Below, piece after piece: positions 17,904-26,560 of a stretch of DNA of 64,000 bases. The notes beneath the pieces are model-generated. The model did not search any database and was not told the DNA's origin. It saw only the letters and a list, made by a program, of their open reading frames with translations. A program made the position numbers and the translations under genes. This DNA comes from Actinophytocola sp050699935 (lineage in GTDB: Bacteria > Actinomycetota > Actinomycetes > Mycobacteriales > Pseudonocardiaceae): the NCBI RefSeq assembly GCF_050699935.1, contig NZ_JBOHGB010000001.1, forward strand, positions 1-64,000, in the 5' to 3' direction. Numbering within the stretch: position 1 is the first letter of the stretch; each line of letters opens with the position of its first letter.

Positions 17904-19334
17904 ATGACCGACAACCTGCCTGCCGGGCTCGACGCCGCCAGGGCCCTGGTCGGACCCGACCGGGTCACGTCCGATCTCGGCAACAACACCGGGCTCTTTC
18001 GGCGCCGCAACGTCTTCGGTGTCGTCCGGCCGCGCAGTGCCAAGGACGTACAGCGGCTGACGGGCATCTTCGGCGGGAACGGGTCCGCCGCGCTGCATGC
18101 CTTCAGCACCGGGCGCAATTGGGGCCTCGGGTCTCGCGAGCCGGCCGACGAGAACGTGGTCGCGCTCGACCTGAGCGACCTGGACGAGGTGCGTGCGATC
18201 GACGTCGATGCCGGCTGGGCGGTCGTGGAGCCGGGCGTCACGCAGGGCCGGATGGCGGAACTGCTCGACGGCACCACGCGCATGATGAACGTGACGTCGT
18301 CCTCGGCACACAGCAGCGTGCTCGGCAACGCGCTGGATCGCGGCGTCGGGCTGCGCCACCAGCGGGTCGAGGACCTGATGGGGCTCGAGGTCGTGCTCCC
18401 GGACGGCGAACTGGTGCGGGTGGGCTGGTGGCCGGACTCGCAACGCGCCACGGCCGTGTATCCGCACGGGCTGGGCCCGTCCCTGGTTCAGCTGTTCGTG
18501 CAGTCCAACCTCGGGATCGTGACGGCGGCGACCGTCGGGCTGCTGCCGAGGCCGGAGGCCCTGCGCGTGGTCCGGCTCGAGTTCGAGCCCGACCAGTTGG
18601 CCGACGCGGTCGGGCACCTGCGCCGGTGGGTCGCTCAGGGGCTCGTCAGCGCGGTACTCAAGGTGTACAGCCCGGTGGCCGCACGTGGGTACGGCATCAC
18701 GTCGGGGCGCTTCCTCGCCCACGTGTGCGTGGACGGCACGGCGCGCGCGGTGGACGCGCTCGTGGACGTGATCGCCGCTGAGGCCGGCGACGCCGGGGTG
18801 TTCGCGGAGGTGTCGACCACCGACTCGGCGGACCCGGCCGCGCCGCACCACACGGTGACCACCCTGGTGGAGCGGTCCTACCAGGGTGACCCGGACGTCA
18901 CCGACGCGGTCTTCGAGGCGAAGATGGGCATGCCCGCCGACCAGCTCGACGACCGGATGGGTTTCCTGTTCTTCCTGCCGCTCGTCCCGTTTACCCCGGA
19001 CCATCTCAGCGCCGCCGACACGCTGATGCGCGGGATATCGGCCGAGACCGGGATCGTTTGCGGTGCAACGCTCAACGTGCTCGGACCGGACGTGGTCGAC
19101 TTCGTCGTCGCGATGAGGTTCGATCGCGAGCGCGACGCCGCCGCGGCGCACCGGGCACTCGATCTGCTCTACGAGCGGTTCACGGAGGCCGGATTCCTGC
19201 CTTACCGCTTCGACATCGACCACCACGACTGGATCGACCGGTGTGACCACGACCCCACGGCCCGCACCTTCGCCCGGCGGCTCAAGAAGCTGCTGGACCC
19301 CACGTCGGTCATCGCCCCGGGCCGCTACTTCTAG
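17904..19334 (+). CDS. FAD-linked oxidase of the vanillyl-alcohol oxidase/4-cresol dehydrogenase family
   Basis: A 476-residue flavoprotein. The FAD-binding PCMH domain (about 30-230) has RPRSAKDVQRLTGIFGGNG, FSTGRNWGLGSREPADEN, WAVVEPGVTQGRMAELLD and SVLGNALDRGVGLRHQRVED; the last segment plus GLEVVLPDGELVRVG is typical of 4-cresol dehydrogenase and eugenol hydroxylase relatives. The C-terminal substrate domain ends DPTARTFARRLKKLLDPTSV. It would oxidise a para-substituted phenol by hydride abstraction. It lies in a tight operon: 28 bases after the reductase and 9 before the next gene. No cytochrome partner is visible, so an oxidase reaction is more likely. Confidence 0.87.
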   Translation: MTDNLPAGLDAARALVGPDRVTSDLGNNTGLFRRRNVFGVVRPRSAKDVQRLTGIFGGNGSAALHAFSTGRNWGLGSREPADENVVALDLSDLDEVRAIDVDAGWAVVEPGVTQGRMAELLDGTTRMMNVTSSSAHSSVLGNALDRGVGLRHQRVEDLMGLEVVLPDGELVRVGWWPDSQRATAVYPHGLGPSLVQLFVQSNLGIVTAATVGLLPRPEALRVVRLEFEPDQLADAVGHLRRWVAQGLVSAVLKVYSPVAARGYGITSGRFLAHVCVDGTARAVDALVDVIAAEAGDAGVFAEVSTTDSADPAAPHHTVTTLVERSYQGDPDVTDAVFEAKMGMPADQLDDRMGFLFFLPLVPFTPDHLSAADTLMRGISAETGIVCGATLNVLGPDVVDFVVAMRFDRERDAAAAHRALDLLYERFTEAGFLPYRFDIDHHDWIDRCDHDPTARTFARRLKKLLDPTSVIAPGRYF

Positions 19335-19343
19335 GAGGATCAA

Positions 19344-20531
19344 ATGACCACTTTAGACGCCGCGCCGACCACCGCGGCCGAGATCCTCAGCCGCGCCCGA
19401 GACGCGGCGATCCGGCTGCGCGAGCGCTCCACCGAGATCGAGGAGGCTCGCCGCCTGCCGCCGGATGTCGTCTCGCTGCTCCGCGACACCGGCGTGTTCC
19501 GGATGGTCCGGCCGAAGACCCTGGGCGGCCCGGAGCTCAATCCGATGGAGCAGACCGAGGTCATCGAGGTGCTGGCGACCGGCGATGTGTCGGCGGCCTG
19601 GTGCGCGATGATCGGCATGGACACCCCGATCTACGCCAACTTCCTCGACGGGGAGGCGGCGGATGCGCTGCTCCGCACGCCGGACATGATCACCGCGGGG
19701 CTGATCCTGCCGGTGGGGCGCGCCGAGCGGGCGCCCGGCGGCTTCCAGGTGACCGGACGGTGGCCTTTCGGCAGCGGCATCACACACGCGGACTGGGTGG
19801 TGGCCGGCTGCTTCGTGTACAAGGACGGCGAGCTGGAGCCCGGGCCGACGGGTGCCCCGATGCACTGGCGCATCATGATCGTGCCGCGCGACGAGGTCGA
19901 GGTGCTGGAGGGCTCCTGGGACACGACCGGCCTCGCCGGCAGCGGCAGCTACACATACACGATGGACGACCACTTCGTTCCCATGGAGCGCGCGTTCAGA
20001 CTCGACGAGCCCCGGCGGACCGGCCCGCAGGCCACGCCGGACGCGATCCTGCGCAACAGCGCGGGTGTCCCGCTGGGTGTCGCGCGCGCCGCGCTGGACT
20101 TCGTCCGCGGTCTGGCCGCGGAGCGGGTCTACCACCCGACGGAGACGCCCTGGCCGGAGGCCTACCACGTGCAGATGGCCATCGCCGAGGCCGAGATGGA
20201 TCTCGGCGCCGCGCGCGACTACTTGTACGGCGGCCTCGCCCGGGAATGGGAAAAGGTGCAGGCCGGTGCGGAGCTGACACTCGACGAACGCGCGGAGACC
20301 GTGCTCGCCCGGGTGAACTCCTTCCGCGCCGCTCGGCGGGTGGTGTCGCGGCTCTACGACCTCATCGCGACCACGGCGATCTACAAGCCGTCCCCCATGG
20401 ACAGGTGGCTGCGGGACGTCAACACCATGTGCCAGCACGTGATGGCACAGGACCAGGTCGTCCAGTCGGCCGGCGCCCACCTCCTCGGTGGCACCCCGCA
20501 CAACCCGTTCATTGTGGGAATCATCCCCTAG
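19344..20531 (+). CDS. Acyl-CoA-dehydrogenase-fold flavin monooxygenase (HsaA/HpaH-like)
   Basis: 395 residues, with AGGAGG four bases past the previous stop. The N-terminus is DAAIRLRERSTEIEEARRLP and PPDVVSLLRDTGVFRMVRPK, followed by WPFGSGITHADWVVAGCFV, GSWDTTGLAGSGSYTYTMDD and a C-terminal helical bundle ending AGAHLLGGTPHNPFIVGI. The catalytic Glu of true acyl-CoA dehydrogenases is not apparent. These features match the group D oxygenase components that accept FADH2/FMNH2 from a separate reductase (gene at 17387) and hydroxylate phenols. The trio AraC, reductase and oxygenase is a familiar catabolic arrangement. Confidence 0.87.
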   Translation: MTTLDAAPTTAAEILSRARDAAIRLRERSTEIEEARRLPPDVVSLLRDTGVFRMVRPKTLGGPELNPMEQTEVIEVLATGDVSAAWCAMIGMDTPIYANFLDGEAADALLRTPDMITAGLILPVGRAERAPGGFQVTGRWPFGSGITHADWVVAGCFVYKDGELEPGPTGAPMHWRIMIVPRDEVEVLEGSWDTTGLAGSGSYTYTMDDHFVPMERAFRLDEPRRTGPQATPDAILRNSAGVPLGVARAALDFVRGLAAERVYHPTETPWPEAYHVQMAIAEAEMDLGAARDYLYGGLAREWEKVQAGAELTLDERAETVLARVNSFRAARRVVSRLYDLIATTAIYKPSPMDRWLRDVNTMCQHVMAQDQVVQSAGAHLLGGTPHNPFIVGIIP

Positions 20532-20556
20532 TGTCCTCGCGTTTCTGGACCTCATG

Positions 20557-22083
20557 CTACGACGGTTGACCTCCGTGGCCGGGTTCACCGGTCGCGCGGT
20601 CACCGCTGGTGGCCTCGTGAGAGCCTGACGGAACCCCGGACCCCAGCAGTTCCCGGAGCCGGGAGCGCTGGGGTTTTCCGGTGCGTGTCTTGGGAAACTC
20701 CTCCGACGGCACGACGACGACCCGGCGCACGGCGAGCCCGTACTTGGCGCGGATGGCGGCCTGGATCTCCGTGGCCGCCTGGAGTTCGCACATGGAGTCG
20801 TCGTGGTGGTAGGCGACGGCCAGTTCGCCGTTGACGAGACCCGCGCCGACGAGTCCCTTGTGGACGAACGGCAGCTCGGCCAGGGTGGCCTCGAGCTCGT
20901 GGGCGTGGTGCAGTGCGCCGCCGAGCCACAACGCGTCCGCCGCACTGCCGGTCACCGTGAGCAGGCCGTCGCGGACGGAGGCGAGGTCGGCTGTGTCGAG
21001 CCAGCCGGCCCCGGAGGCCACCGACGGGCCGCGGACCTGCAGGCGGCCGATCGTGCCGGTCGGCACGATCGCGCCGTGGTCGTCGACCACCCGCACGGCG
21101 ATGCCCGGATGCGGCCGCCCCACCGGCACGAAGCGGAAGCCGGCACGCAGCTCGGTGACGTCGAGCCGATGGTCGACGACTCCGCCGCAGGTCTCGGTCA
21201 TGCCCCAGCCCGGCCGGAGCGCGGTCGTGGGCAGACCGAACGGCGCGAGCACGGCGCGAAACCCGATGAGCGTCCGCGCCCGGACAGGCTCGCCGCCGTT
21301 CATGAGGTAGCCCAGCCTGCTCAGGTCCCAGGACCGTCCGGTCGCCGCGACGGCGGAGCCGATCATCTCCAATGCCGAGGTCGTCGCCCAGGTGACCGTC
21401 GCGCGGTGCCGGTCGACGGCGTCCAGCCAGCGGGTCGGCTCGCGCATGACCCAACTTCGGTCGGCGTGTACCTGGACGCAGCCGAGCCAGACATCTCGCA
21501 CGTGGAACATCACCAGGCCGCCGACGTGGTCGAGCGGCATCCAGTTGAACGTCACGGCATTCGAGTCGAGGCCGTTGTCCTCGATAGTGGCGGCCGTACG
21601 CGCGAGGATTTGCTCGTGGCTCAGCGACACCGGCTTGGGCGGGCCGGAGCTGCCGGCGGTTCTGGTGAGCAGCACGACGTCGTCGCGACCGCCCACGTGC
21701 CAGTCGAGGTCGGGGTCGGCGGCGCGCAGCTCGTCGATGCTTCCGACGGTCCACCGGCAGCCGGTGACGGCGCCCGGTGCGGCGACGAAGCCGCCCAGCA
21801 CGCACGCCCAGAACCCGACGATCAGGTCCCGGTTCTCTCCCACCAGCGCGACCCGATCGCCCGCGTGCGCCCCGGCCGTGCGCAGCCCGCCGAGAACGTG
21901 GGCAGCCTCCGCGAGCAGCTTTGGATAGGACAACGTGGACTCGGTGCCGTCGGCGTCGATGAACCTGACCGAACCGGTCCCCGTGGCCGCGCGGACGAGC
22001 AGCTCGGTCAGGTCGGGCCGGTCGATCGACGGCGCCGGGCCCCCGTCCAAGATGGACGGAGGCCGGGCCGGTGCGGTCGGCAT
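20557..22083 (-). CDS. Adenylate-forming enzyme (acyl-CoA synthetase/FAAL-like)
   Basis: About 508 residues from the ATG at 22083, which overlaps the MFS stop (ATGA). The adenylation core shows LTRTAGSSGPPKPVSLSHEQ (P-loop A3), FNWMPLDHVGGLVMFHVRDV, LNGGEPVRARTL-type text (MNGGEPVRARTL), GWGMTETCGG (A5) and PKTRTGKPQRSRLREL with the A10 lysine. The MPLDHVGG segment is most familiar from adenylation modules that load fatty or aryl acids in PKS/NRPS systems. A phosphate-binding Asp is suggested by LDTADLASVRDG. The substrate is unknown. Coupling to an exporter suggests it activates or processes the exported compound. Confidence 0.87.
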   Translation of the reverse strand: MPTAPARPPSILDGGPAPSIDRPDLTELLVRAATGTGSVRFIDADGTESTLSYPKLLAEAAHVLGGLRTAGAHAGDRVALVGENRDLIVGFWACVLGGFVAAPGAVTGCRWTVGSIDELRAADPDLDWHVGGRDDVVLLTRTAGSSGPPKPVSLSHEQILARTAATIEDNGLDSNAVTFNWMPLDHVGGLVMFHVRDVWLGCVQVHADRSWVMREPTRWLDAVDRHRATVTWATTSALEMIGSAVAATGRSWDLSRLGYLMNGGEPVRARTLIGFRAVLAPFGLPTTALRPGWGMTETCGGVVDHRLDVTELRAGFRFVPVGRPHPGIAVRVVDDHGAIVPTGTIGRLQVRGPSVASGAGWLDTADLASVRDGLLTVTGSAADALWLGGALHHAHELEATLAELPFVHKGLVGAGLVNGELAVAYHHDDSMCELQAATEIQAAIRAKYGLAVRRVVVVPSEEFPKTRTGKPQRSRLRELLGSGVPSGSHEATSGDRATGEPGHGGQPS

Positions 22084-23513
22084 CAGTGCCGGCTGCGCAG
22101 CGCGACGAACAACGTGGCCAGCATGGTGACCGCCGCGCACCCGGTGACCACCCACATTCCGTTGTGGTAGCTGGAGATAGTGGCCGCGGTCCCGCTGCTC
22201 GGCTTGATCGCCATGGTGGCCGTCACGACGGCGAGCACCAGCGCGGCGCCGACCTGGTAGCCGGTCTGCAGGATGCCGGCGGCCAGACCCTGTTCCGAGT
22301 CGGCGACACCGCTGGTGGCCTGGACGTACGCGCCGGTGAACGACAGCGGGAACGCGACACCGATCAACAGCAGCGTCGGCAGCATCACGGTCGCGTAGCT
22401 GGAGGACTCACCGATGCGCAGGAACAGCAAATACGCGGCGGTGTAGGCGGCGAAGCCGGCGAACATCATCCAGCGCGGACCGAACTTTCCGATCAGCACG
22501 CCGGCGCGCGGCGCGATGAGCCCGATGAGGACGCCGGCGGGCAGGAAGCCGAGCGCCATCTCCAGTGGTGACCAGCCGCGGGTGGACTGCAGGTAGAGCG
22601 CGCCGATGAACTGGAAGCTCATGTACGTGCCGAGCATCGCCGCTGCCACGAGAGCCGCGCCCACCAGTGCGCGGTTACGCAGGAAGCCCAGCCGCAGCAG
22701 GGGTTGCGCGGTACGGCTCTCGATCAGCGCGAAAGCCGCGAGCAGCACCGCGACGACGGCGAACTGGCCGAGCGTGCGCGCCGAGCCCCAGCCGTACTCC
22801 GGCGCCTCGACGATGGTGTAGACGAGCAGCAGCATCGCCGCGGTGACGGTCAGCGCGCCGGGGATGTCGTAGCTGCGCTCGCCGTTGCCCGACCCGGGGT
22901 CGCGTGGCACCAGGATGCTCGCGCCGACCAGCACCGCGAGCGCGATCGGCACGGGCAGGAAGAACACCCAACGCCAGTCGGCCTGGGTCAGCAGGCCACC
23001 GGCGACAAGGCCCAGGGAGAACCCGGCCGCGCCGCAGGCGGTGTAGATGCTGACCGCTCGGTTGCGTGCCGGCCCCTCGGGGAACGTCGTGACGACGATC
23101 GCGAGGCCGGCGGGCGCGGTGAAGGCGGCGCCGACGCCCATCACGAACCGCGCGATGATCACCACCACGCCGTCCTGGGCCAGGCCGCCGACTGCCGACG
23201 CCACCGCGAAGACGGCGACCGCGACGAGGAATACCCGTCGCCGGCCGATCAGGTCGGCCATCCGCCCGCCGAGCAACAGGAAGCCGCCGAAGCCGAGCAC
23301 GTAGGCGCTCACCACCCATTGCAGCGAGGAGGTGGGCATGCCGAGTTCGTCCTGGATCGGGGGCACCGCGATGCCGATCATGGCGTTGTCGAGCGCGTCG
23401 AGGAACATCGCGCTGCACACCACGATCAGCATTGCCCACAGCCGGCCGTTCCAGCCGGACGATCCGGTTGCTTCTTGCTCCTGGACGTCCGGCGTTGTCT
23501 CGCGCGAGTCCAT
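22083..23513 (-). CDS. MFS drug exporter, DHA2 (EmrB/QacA) family
   Basis: About 476 residues with 14 predicted membrane segments. Motif A is ADLIGRRRVFLVAVAVF, motif C is GAAGFSLGLVAGGLLTQ, and the first TM contains LDNAMIGIAVPPIQDELG, the D1-type signature of DHA2 pumps. The ATG at 23513 has AGGAAG just upstream; a GTG at 23525 is possible. Its promoter carries an operator-like sequence (23541-23557) almost identical to one in front of the TetR and luciferase-like genes, so TetR control is likely. It is translationally coupled to the adenylating enzyme. Confidence 0.93.
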   Translation of the reverse strand: MDSRETTPDVQEQEATGSSGWNGRLWAMLIVVCSAMFLDALDNAMIGIAVPPIQDELGMPTSSLQWVVSAYVLGFGGFLLLGGRMADLIGRRRVFLVAVAVFAVASAVGGLAQDGVVVIIARFVMGVGAAFTAPAGLAIVVTTFPEGPARNRAVSIYTACGAAGFSLGLVAGGLLTQADWRWVFFLPVPIALAVLVGASILVPRDPGSGNGERSYDIPGALTVTAAMLLLVYTIVEAPEYGWGSARTLGQFAVVAVLLAAFALIESRTAQPLLRLGFLRNRALVGAALVAAAMLGTYMSFQFIGALYLQSTRGWSPLEMALGFLPAGVLIGLIAPRAGVLIGKFGPRWMMFAGFAAYTAAYLLFLRIGESSSYATVMLPTLLLIGVAFPLSFTGAYVQATSGVADSEQGLAAGILQTGYQVGAALVLAVVTATMAIKPSSGTAATISSYHNGMWVVTGCAAVTMLATLFVALRSRH

Positions 23514-23540
23514 TGTCTTCCTCACTCCGTTCGGCAGTAT

Positions 23541-23557
23541 TTGAACTCTGGGTACAA
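23541..23557 (-). promoter_or_regulatory. Candidate TetR operator at the MFS promoter
   Basis: Read on the minus strand the site is TTGTACCCAGAGTTCAA. The divergent TetR/LLM region 650 bp away has TTGTACCTACAGGTCAA, a 14 of 17 match in the corresponding orientation. It lies 28 bases ahead of the MFS start region, where binding would block transcription. Confidence 0.6.
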
Positions 23558-23595
23558 GAAAGATTGGTGAAATTACCTGTGCCGCAACGGTTTTC

Positions 23596-24174
23596 CTAGA
23601 TCGCCGCCACAGTGGCGTCGACGATCGACTCGAGGCGAGCGCGGTCGTCGGTCGTCTTCACGAGCACTCGCAGGCCGATCATGGCGCTCTGCACCAGGCC
23701 GGCGAGGGCCTGCGCGTCGCGGTCGGCCGCGATCTCGCCGGCGTGCTGGGCGTCGAGGAACGCGCCGTGCAGCACCGCGGCCGTGGCTTCGAACGAGTGG
23801 CCGAGCACCCGCCTCGCCTCGTGGTCGCGACTGCCGAGCTCGGTCGCGGAGTTGACGACGAGGCAGCCGCATCGCTCCGGGTCGCTGAGGTCGGAGTCGA
23901 TGGCCTCGAGCAGCATGCGACGAACCCGGTCGCGGATCGGGAGCTCGCTGTCGATCAACGCCTTCAGGTCCGCGAGCGCCGCGTCGGCGTAGCGCTCGAG
24001 GCTCGTCAGGAACAGTTCGTGCTTGCTGCCGAACGCGTTGTACAGGCTGCCTTTGCCGATGCCGAGCCGCTCGGACAGGGCCCGCGGTGACGTGTCCCCG
24101 TAGCCGTGCACGCGAAATGTCTCGATCGCCTGCTCGACGACCGTGTCCGCGTCGAACTTCCTGGGTCTGCCCAT
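23596..24174 (-). CDS. TetR-family repressor
   Basis: 192 residues. The N-terminal HTH is RALSERLGIGKGSLYNAFGS after GRPRKFDADTVVEQAIETFR, and the C-terminal ligand domain includes PERCGCLVVNSATELGSRD, a segment found in AcrR/YcdC-type TetR_C domains. It is divergent from the LLM oxidoreductase with 53 bp between starts; that gap holds the dyad ACCTACAGGT. The same motif precedes the MFS gene downstream, so this protein probably represses itself, the oxidoreductase and the exporter operon. Confidence 0.92.
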   Translation of the reverse strand: MGRPRKFDADTVVEQAIETFRVHGYGDTSPRALSERLGIGKGSLYNAFGSKHELFLTSLERYADAALADLKALIDSELPIRDRVRRMLLEAIDSDLSDPERCGCLVVNSATELGSRDHEARRVLGHSFEATAAVLHGAFLDAQHAGEIAADRDAQALAGLVQSAMIGLRVLVKTTDDRARLESIVDATVAAI

Positions 24175-24196
24175 GGTTCGGGGACGCTAGACTATT

Positions 24197-24213
24197 TTGT
24201 ACCTACAGGTCAA
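24197..24213 (+). promoter_or_regulatory. Candidate TetR operator in the TetR/LLM divergent region
   Basis: TTGTACCTACAGGTCAA, with the inner dyad ACCT-AC-AGGT at 24201-24210. It lies 15 bases upstream of the LLM start and 23 upstream of tetR, and matches the MFS-promoter copy at 23541-23557. Confidence 0.62.
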
Positions 24214-24227
24214 GAATTGGAGGCTTC

Positions 24228-25217
24228 ATGACGTCGTTCGACAGCCGCCTCGTCGACCGTCCCGGCTTCGCATCGATGTACCGACCGGGAGAGTTGACCC
24301 TTGGCCTGCTCTTCCCGCTGGAGTCCTACGCGGGACCGATCCCGCGCATGGACGTCGCCGAGCAGACCGACGCGGCGGTTCGGGCCGAGGAATGCGGGTT
24401 CGCCGCGTTGTGGGCGCGCGACGTGCCGTTGTTCGACCCGGGGTTCGGCGACACCGGTCAGATATTCGACCCCTGGGTGTGGCTGACCCACGTCGCCGGC
24501 CGCACCAGCCGAATCGCCCTCGCCACCGGGTCGACCGTGCTGCCGCTGCGCAACCCGATCGACACGGCGAAGGCGGCGGCGTCGCTGGACCTGCTGAGCG
24601 GGCAGCGGCTGGTGCTCGGCGCGGCCACCGGCGACCGCGGCGTGGAGTTTCCGGCCTTCGGGCGCAACCGCGACGACAGCGGGGAGCTGTTCCGAGCGGC
24701 CGTAGACTCGATACGGCGGTTGTGGGCCGAGCAGTTCCCGGCCATCGACTCGCCATACGGCACGATGCGAGACGTCGACCTGCTGCCGAAGCCGGCCGGT
24801 GCGCGGATTCCGTTGCTGGTGACCGGGAACAGCCGGCAGAGCCTGGGCTGGATCGCCGAGCATGGGGACGGGTGGCTGATGTACCCGCGGCCCATCCGCG
24901 AGCAGCGCCAGGTCCTGGCCCAATGGCACCAGGCACTCGACGAGACGGGCACGGCGCCCAAGCCGTTCTCCCAGTCGCTCTACGTCGATCTGACCGAAGA
25001 TCCGGGTACTCGGCCGAGCGCCATCCACCTCGGCTTCCGGACCGGTCGCGACTACCTGATCGAGCATCTGGGCCAGCTGCGCGATATCGGCGTCAACCAC
25101 GTCCTGCTGAACCTGAAATACGGCCGCAGGCCCGCCTCCGAGGTGCTGCACGAGCTCGCCGAGCACGTGCTGCCGCGTTTCCCGACGGTGACCGGCCACG
25201 CAGTCGGGTCACTCTGA
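24228..25217 (+). CDS. LLM-class (luciferase-like) flavin or F420 oxidoreductase
   Basis: About 329 residues. The ATG at 24228 follows GGAGG closely. TIM-barrel landmarks are LTLGLLFPLESYAGPIPRMD, ALWARDVPLFDPGFGDTGQ, VWLTHVAGRTSRIALATGST, RNPIDTAKAAASLDLLSGQR with LVLGAATGDR, and IPLLVTGNSRQSLGWIAEHG. RLVLGAATGDR corresponds to the phosphate-binding loop of FMN/F420 members. It is the divergent partner of TetR and probably modifies the compound exported by the MFS pump; the cofactor is unresolved. Confidence 0.88.
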   Translation: MTSFDSRLVDRPGFASMYRPGELTLGLLFPLESYAGPIPRMDVAEQTDAAVRAEECGFAALWARDVPLFDPGFGDTGQIFDPWVWLTHVAGRTSRIALATGSTVLPLRNPIDTAKAAASLDLLSGQRLVLGAATGDRGVEFPAFGRNRDDSGELFRAAVDSIRRLWAEQFPAIDSPYGTMRDVDLLPKPAGARIPLLVTGNSRQSLGWIAEHGDGWLMYPRPIREQRQVLAQWHQALDETGTAPKPFSQSLYVDLTEDPGTRPSAIHLGFRTGRDYLIEHLGQLRDIGVNHVLLNLKYGRRPASEVLHELAEHVLPRFPTVTGHAVGSL

Positions 25218-25619
25218 CGCTGGTCCCGTTCGGCAACCAGACCGCCACCCAACAACCGCGCCGGCCGGATCGCGAGGCGTGGGACTGTCAAACGTTCGGT
25301 GTAACTCGGGGTTGAAGGAACGACTACTTGCGTCCGGCGGCGAGGCGGCCGCCGAAGGCGTTCGATGCTGGTTTCGTGCGCCGTGAGGCTCTATGGCTTG
25401 AGTGGAGGTGGGAGACTTTTTGCCGCCGGGTCGTCGCAGCGGCCGGGTAGGTGTTGAGGCTGCCTGATCCGGGAGGTGCTGGGGAGGGTGGGAGCGGCCC
25501 TGACAAAGCCGGGACGTGCCAGGTACTGCCAGATGGCGCGGGTTCGGCAAGCGGGATCGAGAGGAATACGCGAGGAACCGATGTTGTAAAGCCTCTCAAT
25601 GCTTTACCGGCTCGAATCT

Positions 25620-25926
25620 GGTGGATGTGGGCCGGGATCAATCAGATCCTGCGCGGCTGGTCAACTATTTTCGGTATGCCGTGTTTAAACACACGCTCAG
25701 CAACCTCAAACACTTCGCCGACTAGCGAGTGATGCGATGGTTGATGAAACGGCATCGCGGGAGGTGGAAGGAACTCCGCCGCCGATTCACCACCCCTACC
25801 GGGCGGTGGCTGCCGATCGCAGCCGATGAGGTCGCGTTGTTCAACCCCGCATCGGTGACGGTTACTCGCTATCGGTATCGGGGAAACCGAATCCCTAACC
25901 CGTTCGTACGGCCCAACCACGCCTAA
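25620..25926 (+). pseudogene. Group II intron reverse transcriptase/maturase, C-terminal remnant
   Basis: The pieces WWMWAGINQILRGWSTIF, then in another frame YAVFKHTLSNLKHFAD, an amber codon (Trp expected), and MRWLMKRHRGRWKELRRRF with TTPTGRWLPIAADEVALF and YRYRGNRIPNPFVRPN. This is the end of the X/thumb region and the GIIM domain of intron maturases. The reverse-transcriptase fingers and palm, including YADD, are absent. It lies in intron domain IV, just before domain V. Confidence 0.82.
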
Positions 25927-25942
25927 CGGCACTGGTCGTGGA

Positions 25943-25976
25943 GAGCCCGGTGCGTCGAGAGGCGCACGCCGGGTTC
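25943..25976 (+). ncRNA. Group II intron domain V
   Basis: A 34-nt hairpin of canonical size. The lower stem is GAGCCCG with CGGGTTC (the AGC catalytic triad, with the usual G-U pair), there is a two-nt bulge GC on the 3' side, and the upper stem is GTGCGTC with GGCGCAC closed by a GAGA (GNRA) tetraloop. It lies 16 nt after the maturase stop, as expected. Confidence 0.88.
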
Positions 25977-26560
25977 GGCGAGCGGCCCGCGGAAACGGGC
26001 CGGCAGCAATGCCGGCACCGCGCCACGGGCCGACTCAACCAGCGCATCGTCCATCGAGCGCGGCCGGTGCCGGTGGGGTCCAGGCTGCGGGTCACGAGGT
26101 AGACGCACTTGAGCGCGGCTTGCTCGGTCGGGAAGTGACCGCGGGCCTTGACCGCGCGGCGGATGCGGGCGTTCACGCTCTCGATCGCGTTGGTGGAGCA
26201 GATGACCCGGCGGATCTCCGGGTCGAACGCGAGGAAGGGCACGAACTCGGCCCAGGTGTTGTCCCATAGTCGGATAATCGCCGGATAGCGGGCGCCCTAG
26301 GTCTCGGCGAAGTCGGCGAACCGTTCCTTGGCGGCGGCCTCGGTCGGTGCGGTGTAGACCGGCTTGAGTGCCTTGGCGATGGCATCCCAGTGCTGGTGGC
26401 CCGCGTAGCGGAAGCTGTTGCGCAGCAGGTGGACGATGCAGACTCCCGCTGTCAACCCTGGGTTGGCTGGTGTCCTTTGTGGATGGTTTGTTGTGGGCAT
26501 GCCAACGGCTCCGCGACCGACATGGACGGTGGACTCTGCGAGGGGCCCGCGACGCCTGGA

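Larger units (their letters stand above)
25376..26039 (+). mobile_element. Group II intron, bacterial class C-like, internally deleted, inside IS256
   Basis: The 5' end is GTGCGCC, the class-typical start. The 3' end is CTCAAC, giving the expected terminal A-Y. Deleting 25376-26039 joins GGTTTC to CAGCGCAT and restores the IS256 reading frame on the other strand, which fixes both boundaries. The element is 664 nt instead of about 1.8-2 kb: it retains the outer part of domain I, the last 100 or so codons of the maturase (25620-25926), domain V (25943-25976) and stems of domain VI, including CCGGCA-GCAA-TGCCGG. It cannot encode its own splicing protein. Confidence 0.8.
25324..26443 (-). pseudogene. 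IS256-family (mutator) transposase remnant, split by a group II intron
   Basis: From 26443 leftward it reads GVCIVHLLRNSFRYAGHQHW, DAIAKALKPVYTAPTEAAAK and ERFADFAET, then an amber codon where a Trp is expected. The same frame continues with GARYPAIIRLW-like text, FVPFLAFDPEIRRVICSTNA, IESVNARIRRAVKARGHFPT and RSLDPTGTGRARWTMRW. The intron occupies 25376-26039. Beyond it the frame resumes KPASNAFGGRLAAGRK and ends at 25324. Joining the exons restores the IS256 C-terminus exactly. The N-terminal half and the other catalytic Asp residues are missing. Confidence 0.85.

Noticed and set aside
22084..22155. A longer N-terminus for the adenylating enzyme starting at 22155
   Set aside because: It would be read from the end of the MFS gene; the ATG at 22083 gives an ATGA overlap and a normal N-terminus.
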